From Carnegiea gigantea (taxonomy: Eukaryota; Streptophyta; Magnoliopsida; Caryophyllales; Cactaceae), in assembly GCA_029747015.1 (NCBI GenBank), contig JAKOGI010002819.1, positions 1-64,000 on the forward strand: 64,000 nucleotides of DNA, written 5' to 3'. Numbering within the stretch: position 1 is the stretch's first letter; each line of letters starts with the position of its first letter. A model generated the notes under the pieces. That model had not been told where the DNA came from and ran no database searches. It saw only the letters and a list, made by a program, of their open reading frames with translations. Positions 33,315 to 46,814 of the stretch are shown here, piece after piece. Both the position numbers and the translations under genes were made by a program.

Positions 33315-35339
33315 TTCTTCCCCCTTAAAAGAATTTCGTACTATAAATTCTAAAGCTCACAGTTCATGCAAACACAAGATGCATACACACAGCCTATGAT
33401 CAACATGATAGGATTCCAAAAGGTTTCATTTAGAAATCCACTATATCTTTTTAATTGAAAGAAAAAGGATAATGGTATCCAGTCTCCTCTTCACCAATCC
33501 TCTTCAAGCATCTACTTACTCTACTTAGGCGCCAAGGGCAAACGCATAGAAGAGGAGCAGATGAGTTGGTGTGGAAAACCAGATTAAGCTCGTTTTAAAA
33601 AGGAACATTGATTTTCAATTATCTAGACTCAATTTGCATCGTTGTGAATTGAAATCTAAAGGTAGGACCACTGGGTAGTGATACCTCAAGGTCACATACA
33701 AGTAGTCTCGTTCTAAACCCTGAATTCAGTCACTCTTAGGATCGAAGCAGTTAACATGGGGACTCCTATAGCACATTAGGGTAACAAGGACATCATATGG
33801 CACAACGTAGTATCACTTAAGCACCATGACATCACATAGAATCAGTAATTAAGCGTTCTTAAGCCTAGGAATCATAAGCAACATGAAACCGTCTAATACG
33901 CATATAACAAGCAATTTACAAAAGAGAAGCATATGCAACTGACATTCCTATGTTCACACATCAATCACAACTAACGTTTAGGCCTTTCATTCATGGGAAC
34001 TTAGACAGGACATGTCAAAGTCGTATAAAGGGGGTCTAACTTCATCAGATTCACTCAAAACATGAAGATATCAAATCAATCTAAGGTTAAATCAATTAAC
34101 TAGTAAGCTACCAAATCACACTAACGTAGGAGAGGCATCATAATAGGTCATATTGACATCGATGAAACTTGAAGTAGCACTCGGAATCACATTGATATCA
34201 CGTAGGGTCCACAATGGAGCACTGAAGATCAAGAATCATGAATAGCATGAACTAGCATAACATATCGATAGGTATAATTTGAGAAGAAAATGCTAAGGTA
34301 AGAATGTAAGTTGATGGTTTTGATGGTGGGGAGACTTTCCCTAAGGTCCTTCCTTCGAACTGAGCGCTTCCTAGGTCATAGATTCATACGGGTGAAGGGT
34401 TGTGCTCATAGACGAATCCTGAGGCCTGTGGGTCATGGGCCCACTATGCTTCTGCTATGCTACTCTAGTCAATATAGAATACAAGGGCAATATTCGAATG
34501 CAAGTTCTTATGGTCGCTGTATCGTACTTTTAATACGTGCGTATGCGGTTATTCAGCTATAACATGGAGTCATCGAATTCACAGAATGCAAATAATGAGC
34601 CAGAGGTCATGCCGTACCATGAATTACAAAACTTAAATCATCTGGATAATCAAGTCACATCAAGCAATGAATATATCTTGGCATGCAGGTATTACATGCA
34701 TCTAGTTACACATAGAAACCTATGTTCAGAGAACGACTCGAACCTAATTGTAACACAAATGCAAGTCTTCTAACGTAACAGTAAGGCCTAAGTATGGAAT
34801 TACAAAGGTCGTTGATACGAAAGAAAAACCTTAACTCACTATTTGTGATGGATCTTAACTCTCGAAGTTTCTAGGTTTTAAAAAAGAGAATAGCTTAACC
34901 ACTTCTAGCTCTTTCTCCACCAACCATTGATTACGTCTATTCATTCCATTATGGGGCCTGAGAAGCAAATCGTACTTGAGGGGTAAAAATGAGCTCAGAG
35001 TTAAGACTTTTCCAAATATTTCAATTTAAATCAAGCATGCTTTAAACTTTCGATTAAATCACTAAAGTGCATATATAAAATAACCCTTATTGGGCCAACA
35101 CTTGGCTCATTTACAAGAATACAAGTCATTTAGTCTATGCTATCGCTCATTCATCCCATCAATGAGCTCACTCAAGCTGCACATAGCTAGCTAAATGCAC
35201 CAACTTTCACACAAAAACCACATTTGCACACAAAAGCAACCGTATATCACATTATCAGGAACGTGTTCCTAGATAACTATATGAAACGCAAGACTCAGGT
35301 CGTGACCTATGGTCGCAGGACCTTGCTCTGATACCATCT
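33315..35339 (-). mobile_element. LARD internal domain copy 4
   Basis: This 2025-bp non-coding domain has PBS complement at 35325-35336. A 28-bp deletion near 33638 lies between two TGCAT repeats seen in other copies. Confidence 0.85.
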
Positions 35340-38300
35340 TGTAACTCCCCCAGGCCCTAATGTTAGAAGTATTACCTTTTTCTTACTTCCGACTTACATT
35401 TTGGGGCGAAACGGATAAAGTTTCGCCTAAAAGTTGACCATTTCTCAAGCTAAAAGCTTTACAATAAACCCCTGCATTGAATAGAAGCATATAGAACTCT
35501 AAAATAAGCTCAATGGCTACACGCCGGAGTTTACAACTCTATGGGTCACTCACCCGGAGTACACCAAAACCATATAGTTCAATAAAAAAGATGGAAATAA
35601 AATATACAACTCAACGGTTCACACATTCGGAGTATTGGGGTTTACATTCCAAAATGTAACTAACTTTAGCCAAAAAAGGTATTTGGCAAAAAGATGGTTG
35701 GCTTACTTGGCCACACAGAGCGACTTGTAAGCAATGTGCATTACATGAACTAGAGTGCTTTGTTTACATACATTGACAACTCTGGTAATACATTATATTA
35801 CATTATTAATTAGGTAAATCCACTTCTATAAGTACACATATATGACATCTTTTCAAGCAAAGGTAGACTCTAACTCAGTATAAGTGAATCAACTTCTACC
35901 TACCACAATGAAAACTTGGGAAAAAGGGGAAATATTAATGGGATGAGCAACCACACACTCAGTGAGTACTTCCCGACTCCTTAAACCAAAACAGTTGCAG
36001 GCAATAGTACCAATAATAGTCACATATCACGTATTTATACATTACTCTCATATTCGGCAATCATAGTCCCCAAGAAAGGATTATCACCCATAAACTTCAT
36101 ACTAGTCACTCAAACTCATTTCTAAGCCCTTAATAACTAAACTTCCCTAATGATAAAGCATTTAGGAATGTAAGCAAGTAAGCAACAAGGATAGAGTAAA
36201 AGTGCTCTCAAATACTCAAATTGAAATTGCGGTCACTCATGTTTTACTCAAAGAATATGCACATTTGAAAACTCATATGGTCGATGCATTACAAGGCTAA
36301 AGCCATACTTTATTTGAAATTTCATTCAAACTATACTTGGAATCTCGTTCGTAAAACACGCACAGGACATGCACAGGAAGCTTTCTTTCTTTTTCTTGAA
36401 AACGCTTTACTTAGCCTCTTAAGGGTCATGTTGTTTAAAAAGAAATTTCTTTCGTATTGATCCTCTAATGACCCTTATAAGCTTTTCGAATCTTATTCGA
36501 ATTGTCCTCTTAATGGCCCTTAAAATCTTCCTTTTTTCCTGAAATACTTAAAATGGCAAAATGCTGACTATTTTTCTTACTTATTAGGAAAATACCCTTG
36601 ATACAAGATCGTCATAATGTGCTAGTTGAGGTGAGATCTATTCTCAATCCCGAGTGAGACTATCCTACCTCATAAGCTCTTACTCCCGGGATGGCAACAA
36701 AAATGGACATGCACCCTCGTCAGGGTCTTCTAGGGTCTCCCACCACTAGGACTTACTCCTTAGGCTAGGGATTCCCCTATTCTAGCAGGTTCACTCCCAT
36801 CTTACATATGTCCCTAAGCACGTTATCTTAGCCAAATTAAGGCGTATGGCCATGGCGGCTAATAAGTTTGCTGTCTCTCACGGTGAAATCATTTATCATA
36901 CAACTCACACCTTTTTAAAGTTCTTTATGCCTTAAAAACTACATTCGTATAGTTAAAAATAGGTCGTCGTTCGCTAACAGTTACGACCACTTTTATTTTC
37001 AACCACGAAAAATATTCTTTTTCAAAACCTCACCCTCACACACATGATAAAGCTTAATGACATGGAGGGGGAGGGGTTCACATATAACACATTCCAAACA
37101 CTTCATAATTCAACTTGAAAACCTCTTAAAATCATAATGAATTTGCTAACTCGCAAATCAAAACTCAATCAAAACTTAAAGTGCTTAGCTTGCTTATAAT
37201 TCAAGCAAGGTTTCGTATTAGACATCTTTAGTTGCCCATTTTCGATTCATTTAAATTCTTTCCAAACTCAAAGAAAGGGACATAATCAAACTCAAGCTTT
37301 AAAACGTTTTCAAACTTACTACTGGCTTGCCATTTTATTTCCTAGACCTGTCGACTATTCAGTTGAGTCACTCGCTGAGTAGTTCGACGATTTAGGATCT
37401 TTTTAGTCGAGAAGCATCGTAACAAATTAATAGGCAACTGGTGAACATTTACAAATACTTGAATTTGAGGAAACCCATTTTTAACGGCCCCTTTGAAAGA
37501 TTTCTAAAGTTCACAAACCATTCACGTAGCATCACTTAAACAACATCAAGAGGGAAGTGGCTCACAAGTAGCACGTTCGTAACACTTCGTAGGAACAATT
37601 TCAGCAGAATCAATCTAACAATTCCCTATACCTCGCAATCCACATGATTATGGTCAATAACAAACCTAGGCTCCCTCCTCACACAACAACGACCACAAGA
37701 ACATCGAATCACTCAGCAGTTTCACGTCAAGCCATCCAACCACCAAGCTCGGTTCAATATTGCCATAAATAAATCAATAGTACATGAAACCATTATACAC
37801 AAGTGTAACTTTCATGCTAATAGCCAAAAATGGAGTTTAAATCTATCCAATCTGATCTAATAATGACATTTAAAAATAATTCAACTCGGTTTACAATCCC
37901 TCAAACCATCCGGTTAGCGACCACAGGGTGTAACACTCACATGTAGCCTCCCAAACAGATTTTAGGCATGATAAACTAATTCAATAACAACAGTAAGGCA
38001 GCATTTAGCCTGTTTCACTAATCTCTAAGCAAAACGGTTAGCAAAACCACGCATCACTCAACATTCAAGAATCCCGAAATCAGCATTATTACTATAATTA
38101 CTCAAATTCGCTCTAATTTCTCCCAATTACTGACTCCTAACTCAGATTGTAATGTGCATTAACTAAAATCAGTAAAATTCTTTTGAAATTACTAATAGTC
38201 TAGGAGGAGAGAAACACCCACCTCAAATCCATGCTAAAGGACCCAACTCGTGGGTTAATTGGGTAATTTCAGGCTGAGTTTGAGTCTCATGTGCTACGGT

Positions 38301-39021
38301 CATGGTGGTGGTGCTGAGGATTCAAACCCCTAACTTTTGAACCCTCATCCCCGTGGCTTTTGGTGGTTGTCGGACCCAGGCCCACCGAAAACACCCCACC
38401 ATCGGCGCATGGCCGTCGTCCCACCGGCGTCAACTGTGCTCCCTCGATGTCCCTCTCGCGGTTCCTCTCTATCACTCGATCTCTCTCTCTATTTTTGGCC
38501 TGCCAGGGCCGTCACAGACAAGAAGCAATGGCTAGCCATACTGGCGGCGGCACCGTCGCTCCCTCCTCCCTCTCTCTCTCCTGCTTTCCTTTTTTACTCT
38601 TTTTCTTTTTTTTGGGGGGGTTAAAACTTGCGCATCAACTACAATCTTTAGTCCAATCACGTAGCTCTTATTCTAAACCCAGATCATTAATATAATCGTC
38701 TGTCGATTACTCGGCCCCGAATATATCATGGCTCGGTTTAATAAACAACGAAACTAATTCTAAGGTTGACAATCTAGTCGCATTCGGGAATCTACTCGAT
38801 TTAGTAATCGATAATAATTCTTATTAACGCTCATTCAAAGTCATCGGAAAATTTTCAAGACTAATAATGATAGTAATAGCAACGATAATATTCTTTTTAA
38901 TAAAATTATCGCTCACATAAGCACATCGATAATAACTCATACCGTTACAAAAATACGATTTTATAACGTAAAAAGGCATGACAGCCAACGTAACGTAAAA
39001 ATAAAGAGTGCGAGTGTTACA
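35340..39021 (-). repeat. LARD LTR copy 5
   Basis: This complete 3682-bp LTR is the first with the CAATAAAAAAGA and GCCAAAAAAGG-type variants shared by copies 5-9. It carries a 62-codon sense frame at 38287-38475. Confidence 0.9.
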
Positions 39022-41080
39022 TTCTTCCCCCTTAAAAGAATTTCGTACTCAAAATTCTAAAGCGCACAGTTCATACAAACACAAGATGCATACACATAGT
39101 GTATGATCAACATCATAGGATTCCAAAAGGTTTCATTTAGAAATCCACTATATCTTTTTAGTCAAAAGAAAAAGGCTTATGGTATCTAGTCCCCTCCTTA
39201 CCAATCCTCTTCAAGCGTCCACTCATTCTACTTAGGTGCTAAGGGCAAACGCATAGAAGAGGGGCAGATGAGTTGGCGGGGAAAACCATATTAAGCTCGT
39301 TTTAAAAAGGAACATAGATTATCAATCATCTAAACTCAATTTGCATAGCAAATAACAACTCCATGTATATGCATCGTTGTGAATTGAAATCTAAAGGTAG
39401 GACGATTGGGCAGTGATACCTCAAGGTCATATACAAGTAGTCTCATTCTAAAACCTAAATTCAGTCACTCTCAGGATCAAACAGTCAACCTGGGGACTCC
39501 TATAACACATTAGGGTAACAACGACATCATATGGCACAACGTAGCACCACTTAAGCACCATGACATCGCATAGAATCAGTAATTAAGCATTCTCAAGCCT
39601 AGGAATCATAAGCAACATGAAACCGTCTAATACGCATATAACAAGCAATTTACAAAAGAGAAGCATATGCAACTGACGTTCCTATGTTCACACATCAATC
39701 ACAACTAACTTTTAGGCCTTTCATTCATGGGAACTTAGACAGGACATGTCAAAGTCGTATAAAGAGGGTTTAACTTCATCAAATTCACTCAAAACATGAA
39801 GATATTAAATCAATCTAAGGTTAAATCAATTATCTAGTAAGCAACCACATCGCACTAACGTAGCAGAGGCATCATAATAGGTCATATTGACATCGATGGA
39901 ACTTGACGTAGCACTCGGAATCACATTGATATCACGTAGAGTCCACAATAGAGCACTGAAGATCAAGAATCACGAATACCATGAACTAGCATAACATATC
40001 GATAGGTATAACTTGAGAAGAAAATGCCAAGGCAGGAATGTAAGCTGCTGATTTTGATGGTGGGGAGACTTTCCCTAAGGTCCTTCCTTGGAACTGAGCG
40101 CTTCCTAGGTCATAGATTCATACGAGCGAAGGGTTATACTCATAGACGAATCCTGGGGCCTGTGGGTCATGGGCCCACTACGCTTCTGCCGTGCTACTCT
40201 AGTCAATATAGAATACAAGGGCAATATTCAAATGCAAGTTCCTATGGTCGCTGTATCGTACTTTAAATACGTGCGTATGCGATTATTCAGCTGTAACATG
40301 GAATGATTGAATTCACGGAATGCAAATAACGAGCCAGAGGTCATGCCGTACCATGAATTACAAAACGTATATCATCTGGATAATCAAGTCACATCAAGCA
40401 ATGAAAGTATCTTGGCGTGCAAGTATTAGATGCATCTAGTTACACATAGAAACTTATGTTCAGAGAATGGCTTGAGCTTAATTGTAATGCAAATGTAAGT
40501 CTTCTAATGTAACAGTAAGGCCTAACTACGGAATTACAAAGGTCGTTTATACGAAAGAAAAACCTTAACTTACTCTTTGTGATGGATCTTAACTCTCGAT
40601 GTTTCTAGGTTTTAAAAAAGAGAATCGCTTGACTACTTCTAGCTCTTTCCCTACCAACCATTAAGTACGTCTATTCATTCCATTATGGGGCCTGAGAAGC
40701 AAATCGTACTTGAGGGGCAAAAATAACCTCAGAGTTAAGACTTTTCCAAATGTTTCTATTTAAATTAAGCATGCTTTAAACTTTCGATTAAATCACCAAA
40801 GTACATATATGAAATAACCATTATTGAGCCAACACTTAGCTCATTTACGAGAATACAAGTCATTCAACCTATGCTCTAGCAAATCGCTCATTCATCCCAT
40901 CAATGAGCTCACTCAAGTCGCACATAGCTAGCTAAATGCACCAACATTTACACAAAAACCACATTTGCACATAAAAGCAGCCATATATCACATTATCATG
41001 AACGTGTTCCTAGATAACTATATGAAATGCAAGACTCAGGTCGTGACCTATGGTCGCAGGACCTTGCTCTGATACCATCT
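39022..41080 (-). mobile_element. LARD internal domain copy 5
   Basis: This 2059-bp non-coding domain has an intact PPT complement and an intact PBS complement (41066-41077). Confidence 0.87.
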
Positions 41081-44000
41081 TGTAACTCCCCCAGCCCCGA
41101 ATGTTAGAAGTATTACCTTTTTCTTACTTCCTACTTACATTTTGGGGCGAAACGGATAAAGTTTCTCCTGAAAGCTGACCATTTCTCAAGCTAAAAGTTT
41201 TAAAATAAACCCCTGCATTGAATAGAAACATATAAAACTCTAAAATAAGCTCAACGGCTATACGCCGGAGTTTACAGCTCCATGGGTCACCCACCTGGAG
41301 TGCCCCAAAACCATATTGTTCAATAAAAAAGAAGGAAATAAAAGGTACAACTCAACGGTTCACACATCCGAAGTACTGGGATTTACATTCTAAAATGTAA
41401 CTAACTTTAGCTAAAAAAGGTATCTGGCAAATAAGATGGTTGGCTTACTTGGCCACACAGAGCGACTTGTAAGCAACGTGCATTACATGAACTAGAGTGC
41501 TTTCTTTACATACATTTACAACTCTGGTAATACAATATATTACATTATTAATCACGTAAATCCACTTCTATAAGTACACATATATGACACCTTTTCAAGC
41601 AAAGGTAGCCTCTAACTCAGTATAAGTGAACCGACCTCTACGTACCACAATGAAAACCTGGGAAAAAGGGGAAATAGGATGGGCTGAGCAACCACATGGT
41701 CAGTGAGTGCTTCCCGACTCCTTAAACCAAAACAGTTGCAGGCAATAATACCAATAATAGTCACATATCACGCATTTATGCATTACTCTCATATACGGCA
41801 ATCATAGTCCCCAAGAAAGGATTATCACCCATAAACTTCATACCAGTCACTCAAACTCATTTCTGGGCCCTTAATTACTAAACTTACATAATGATAAAGC
41901 ATTTAGGAACATAAGCAAGTAAGCAACAAGGATAGAGTAAAAGTGCTCTCAAATACTCAAATTGAAAATGCAGTGAGTCATGTTCTATTCAAAGAATATG
42001 CACATTTGAAAACTCATATGCTCGATGCATTAGAAGGCTAAAGCCATACTTTATTTGAAATTTCATTCAAACTATACTTAGAATCTCGTTTGTAAAACAT
42101 ACACAAGACATGCATAGGAAACTTTCTTTCTTTATCTTGAAAACGCTTTACTTAGCCTCTTAAGGCTCATGTTCTTTAAAAAGAAATCTCTTTCGTATTA
42201 GTCCTCTAATGACCCTTATAAGCTTTTCGAATCTTATTCGAACTGGCCTCTTAATGGCCCTTAAAATCTTTCTTTTTTCCTGAAATACTTAAAATGGCGA
42301 AACGCTGACTATTTTTCTTACTTATTGGGAAAATACTCTTGATATAAGATCGTCATAATGTGCTGGTTGAGGTGACATCTATCCTCAACCCCTAGTGAGA
42401 CTATCCTACCTCATAAGCTCTTACTCCCAGGATGGCAACATAAATGGACCTACACCCTCGTCAGGGTCTTCTAGGGTCTCCCACTACTGGTACTTACTCC
42501 TTAGGCTAGGGATTCCCCTATTCTAGCAGGTTCACTCCCATTTTACATATGCCCCCAAGCATGTTATCTTAGCCAAATTAAAGCGTACGGCCATGGCGGC
42601 TAATAAGTTTGCTATCTCTCACGGTGAAATCATTTATCATACAACTCACTCCTTTTTAAAGTTCTTTATGCCTTAAGAACTACATTCGTGTAGTTAAAAA
42701 TAGGCCCTCGTTTGCTAACAGTTACGGCTACCTTTATTTTCAACCATGAAAAACATTCTTTTTCAAAACCTCACCCTCACACACATGATAAAGCTTAATG
42801 ACATGGAGGGGGAGGGGTTCACATGTAAGACATTCTAAACACTTCATAATTCAACTTGAAAACCTCTTAAAATCATAATGAATTAGCTAACACACAAATC
42901 AAAACTCAATCAAAACTTAAAGTACTTAGCTCGCTTATAATTCAAGCAAGGTTTCGTATTAGACATCTTCAGTTGCCCATTTTCGATTCATTTAAATTAT
43001 TTCCAAACTCAAAGAAAGGGACATAATCAAACTAAAGTTTTAAAACATTTTCGAACTTACTACTGGCTTGTTATTTAATTTCCTAGAGCTGCCGACCATT
43101 CAGTTGAGTCACTCACTGAGTAGTTCGACGATTTAGGATGTTTTTAGGCTAGAAACATCTTAACAAATTAATAGGCAACTAGTGAACATTTATAAATATT
43201 TGAATTTAAGGAAACACACTTTTAACGACCCTTTTAAAGATTTCTAAAGTTTACAAACCATTCACATAGCATCACTTAAACAACATCAAAAGGGAAGTGG
43301 CTCACAAGTAGCACGTTCGTATCACTTCGTAGGAACAGTTTCAGCAGAATCAATCTAATAATTCCATATACCTTGCAATCCACACGATTGTGGTCAATAA
43401 CAAGCCCAGGCTCCCTCCTCACACAACAACAATCACAAGAACATCGAATCACTGAACAGTTTCACCTCAAGCCATTCAACTACCAAGCTCGGTTCAATAT
43501 TGCCATAAATGAATTAATAATACATGAAACCATTATACACAAGTGTAACTTTCATGCTAATAGCCAAAAATAGAGTTTAAATGTATCCAATCTGATCTAA
43601 TAATGACATTTAAAAATAATTCAACTCGGTCCACAATTTCTCAAACCATCCGGTTAGCGACCACAGGGTGTAACACTCACATGTAGCCTCCCAAACAGAT
43701 TTTAGGCATCATAAACTAATTCAATAACAACAGTAAGGCAACATTCTGCCTGTTTCACTAATCTCTAAGCAGAACGATTAGCAAAACCATGCATCACTCA
43801 ACATTCAAGAATCCCGAAATCAGCATTATTACCATAATTACTCAAATTCGCTCTAATATCTCCCAATTACTGACTCCTAACTCAGATTGTAACATGCATT
43901 AACTAAAATCAGCAAAATTCCTTTGAAATTACTAATAGTCTAGGAGGATAGAAACACCCACCTCGAATCCATGCTAAAGGACCCAACTCGTGGATTAATT

Positions 44001-44754
44001 AGGTGATTTCAGGCTGAGTTTGAGTCTCATGTGCTACGGTCATGGCGGTGGTGCTGAGGGTCAAACCCCTAACCTTCGAACCCTCATCCTCGTGGCCTTT
44101 GGTGGTTACCGGACCCAGGCCCACCGGAAACACCTCACCATTGGCGCCTGGCCGTCGTCCCACCGGCGTCAACTGTGCTGCCTCGATGTCCCTCTCGCGG
44201 TTCATCTCTATCACTCAATCTCTCTCTCTATTTTCGGCCTGCCAGGGCCATCACGGACAGGAAGCGATGGCCAGCCATACTGTCGGCGGCACTGCCGCTC
44301 CTTCCTCTCTCTCTCTCTCTCCTGCTTCCCTTTTTTACTGTTTTTTTTAGGGGTTGAAACTTGCACATCAACTATAATCTTTAGTCCAATCACGTAGCTC
44401 TTATTCTAAACCCAGATCATTAATATAATCGTCCACCAATTACTCGTTCCCGAATATATCATGGTTCGGTTTAATAAACAACGAAACTAATTCTAAGGTT
44501 GACAATTTAGTCGCATTTGGGAATCTACTCGATTTAGTGATCGATAATAATTCTTATTAGCGCTCATTAAAAGTCATCGGAGAATTTTCAAGACTAATAA
44601 TGATAGTAATAGCAACGATAATATTCTTTTTAACAAAATTATCGCTCACATAAGCACATCGATAATAAATTATATTGTTACTAAAATACGATTTTATAAT
44701 GTAAAAAGGCATGACAGCCAACGTAACGTAAAAATAAAGAGTGCGAGTGTTACA
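41081..44754 (-). repeat. LARD LTR copy 6
   Basis: This complete 3674-bp LTR has intact TGTAAC and GTTACA ends. A 1-bp loss near 44060 shifts the end of the recurrent sense frame (43999-44214). It served as my reference copy for measuring the deletion in LTR 9. Confidence 0.9.
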
Positions 44755-46814
44755 TTCTTCCCCTTTAAATGAATTTCGTACTCGAAATTCTAAAGCTCAT
44801 AGTTCATGCAACCACAAGATGCATACACACAGCCTACGATCAACATGATAGGATTCCAAAAGCTTTCATTTAGAAATCCACTATATCTTTTTAATCGAAA
44901 GAAAAAGGCTTATGGTATCCAATCTCCTCCTCACCCATCCTCTTTAAGCATCTACTCACTCTACTTAGGCGCCAAGGGCAAACACATAGAAGATGGGCGG
45001 ATGAGTTGGCATGGAAAACCATATTAAGCCCGTTTTAAAAAGCAACATAGATTATCAATTATCTAGACTCAATTTGTATAGTAAACAATAACTCTATGTA
45101 TATGCATCATTGTGAATTGAAATCTAAAGGTATGACGATTGGGCAGTGATACCTCAAGGTCATATACAAGTAGTCTCGTTCTAAAACCTGAATTCAGTCA
45201 CTCTTAGGATCGAAACAGTCAACCTGGGGACTCCTATAACACATTAGGGTAACAAGGACATCATATGGCATAACGTAGCATCACTTAAGCACCATGGCAT
45301 CACATAGAACCAGTAATTAAGCATTCTCAAGCCTAGGAATCATAAGCAACATGAAACCGTCTAATACGCATATAACAAGCAATTTATAAAAGAGAAGAAT
45401 ATGTAACTGACATTCCGATGTTCACACATCAATCATAACTACCTTTTAGGCCTTTCATTCATAGGAACTTAGGCAGGACATGTCAAAGCCATATAAAGGG
45501 GGTTTAACTTCATCAGATTCACTCAAAACATGAAGATATTAAATCAATCTAAGGTTAAATCAATTAACTAGTAAGCTACCACATCACACTAACGTAGCGG
45601 AGGCATCACAATAGGTCATATTGACATCGATGGAACTTGAAGTAACACTCGGAATCCCATTGATATCACGTAGTGTCCACAATAGAGCACTGAAGATCAA
45701 GAATCACGAATAGCATGAACTAGCTTAACATATCGATGGGTATAACTTGAGAAGAAAATGCTAAGGCAAGAATGTAAGTTGATGGTTTTGATGGTGGGGA
45801 GACTTTCCCTAAGGTCCTTCCTTGGAACTGAGTGCTTCCTAGGTCATAAATTCATACGAGTGAAGGGTTATCCTCATAGACGAATCCTGGGGCCTGCGGG
45901 TCATGGGCCCACTACGCTTCTGCTGTGCTACTCTGGTCAATATAGAATACAAGGGCAATATTCGAATGGAAGTTCCTATGGTTGCTATATCGTACTTTAA
46001 ATACGTGCGTATGCGGTTATTCAGCTATAACATGGAATCATCGAATTCACGGAATGCAAATAATGAGCCAGAGGCCATGCCGTACCATGAATTACAAAAT
46101 GTAAATCATCTGGATAATCAAGTCACACCAAGTAATGAATGTATCTTGGCATGTAGGTATTAGATACATCTAGTTACGCATGGAAACTTATGTTCAGAGA
46201 ACGGCTCAAACCTAATTGTAATGCAAATGCAAGTCTTCAAACGTAAGAGTAAGGCCTAACTACGGAATTACAAAGGTCGTTTATACGAAAGAAAAATGTT
46301 AACTCACTATTTGTGATGGATCTTAACTCTCGAAGTTTATAGGTTTTAAAAAAGAAAATAGCTTAACTACTTCTAGCTCTTTCTCTACCAGCCATTGAGT
46401 GCGTCTATTCATTCCATTATAGGGCCTGAGAAGCAAACCGTACTTGAGGGGCAAAAATGAGCTCAGAGTTAAAACTTTTCCAAATATTTCAATTTAAATC
46501 AAGCATGCTTTCAACTTTCAATTAAATCACTAAAGTGCATATACGAAATAACCATTATTGAGCCAACACTTAGCTCATTTACGGGAATACAAGTCATTTA
46601 GCCTATGCCCTAGCGAATTGCTCATTCATCCCATCAATGAGCTCACTCAAGCCGTACATATCTGGCTAAATGCACCAACATTCACACAAAAGCCACATTT
46701 GCACACAAAAGCAACCATATATCACATTATCATGAACGTGTTCCTAGATAGCTATATGAAATGCAAGACTCAGATCGTGACCTGTAGTCGCGGGACCTTG
46801 CTCTGATACCATCT
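44755..46814 (-). mobile_element. LARD internal domain copy 6
   Basis: This 2060-bp non-coding domain has PBS complement at 46800-46811. The PPT complement reads TTCTTCCCCTTT. Confidence 0.87.
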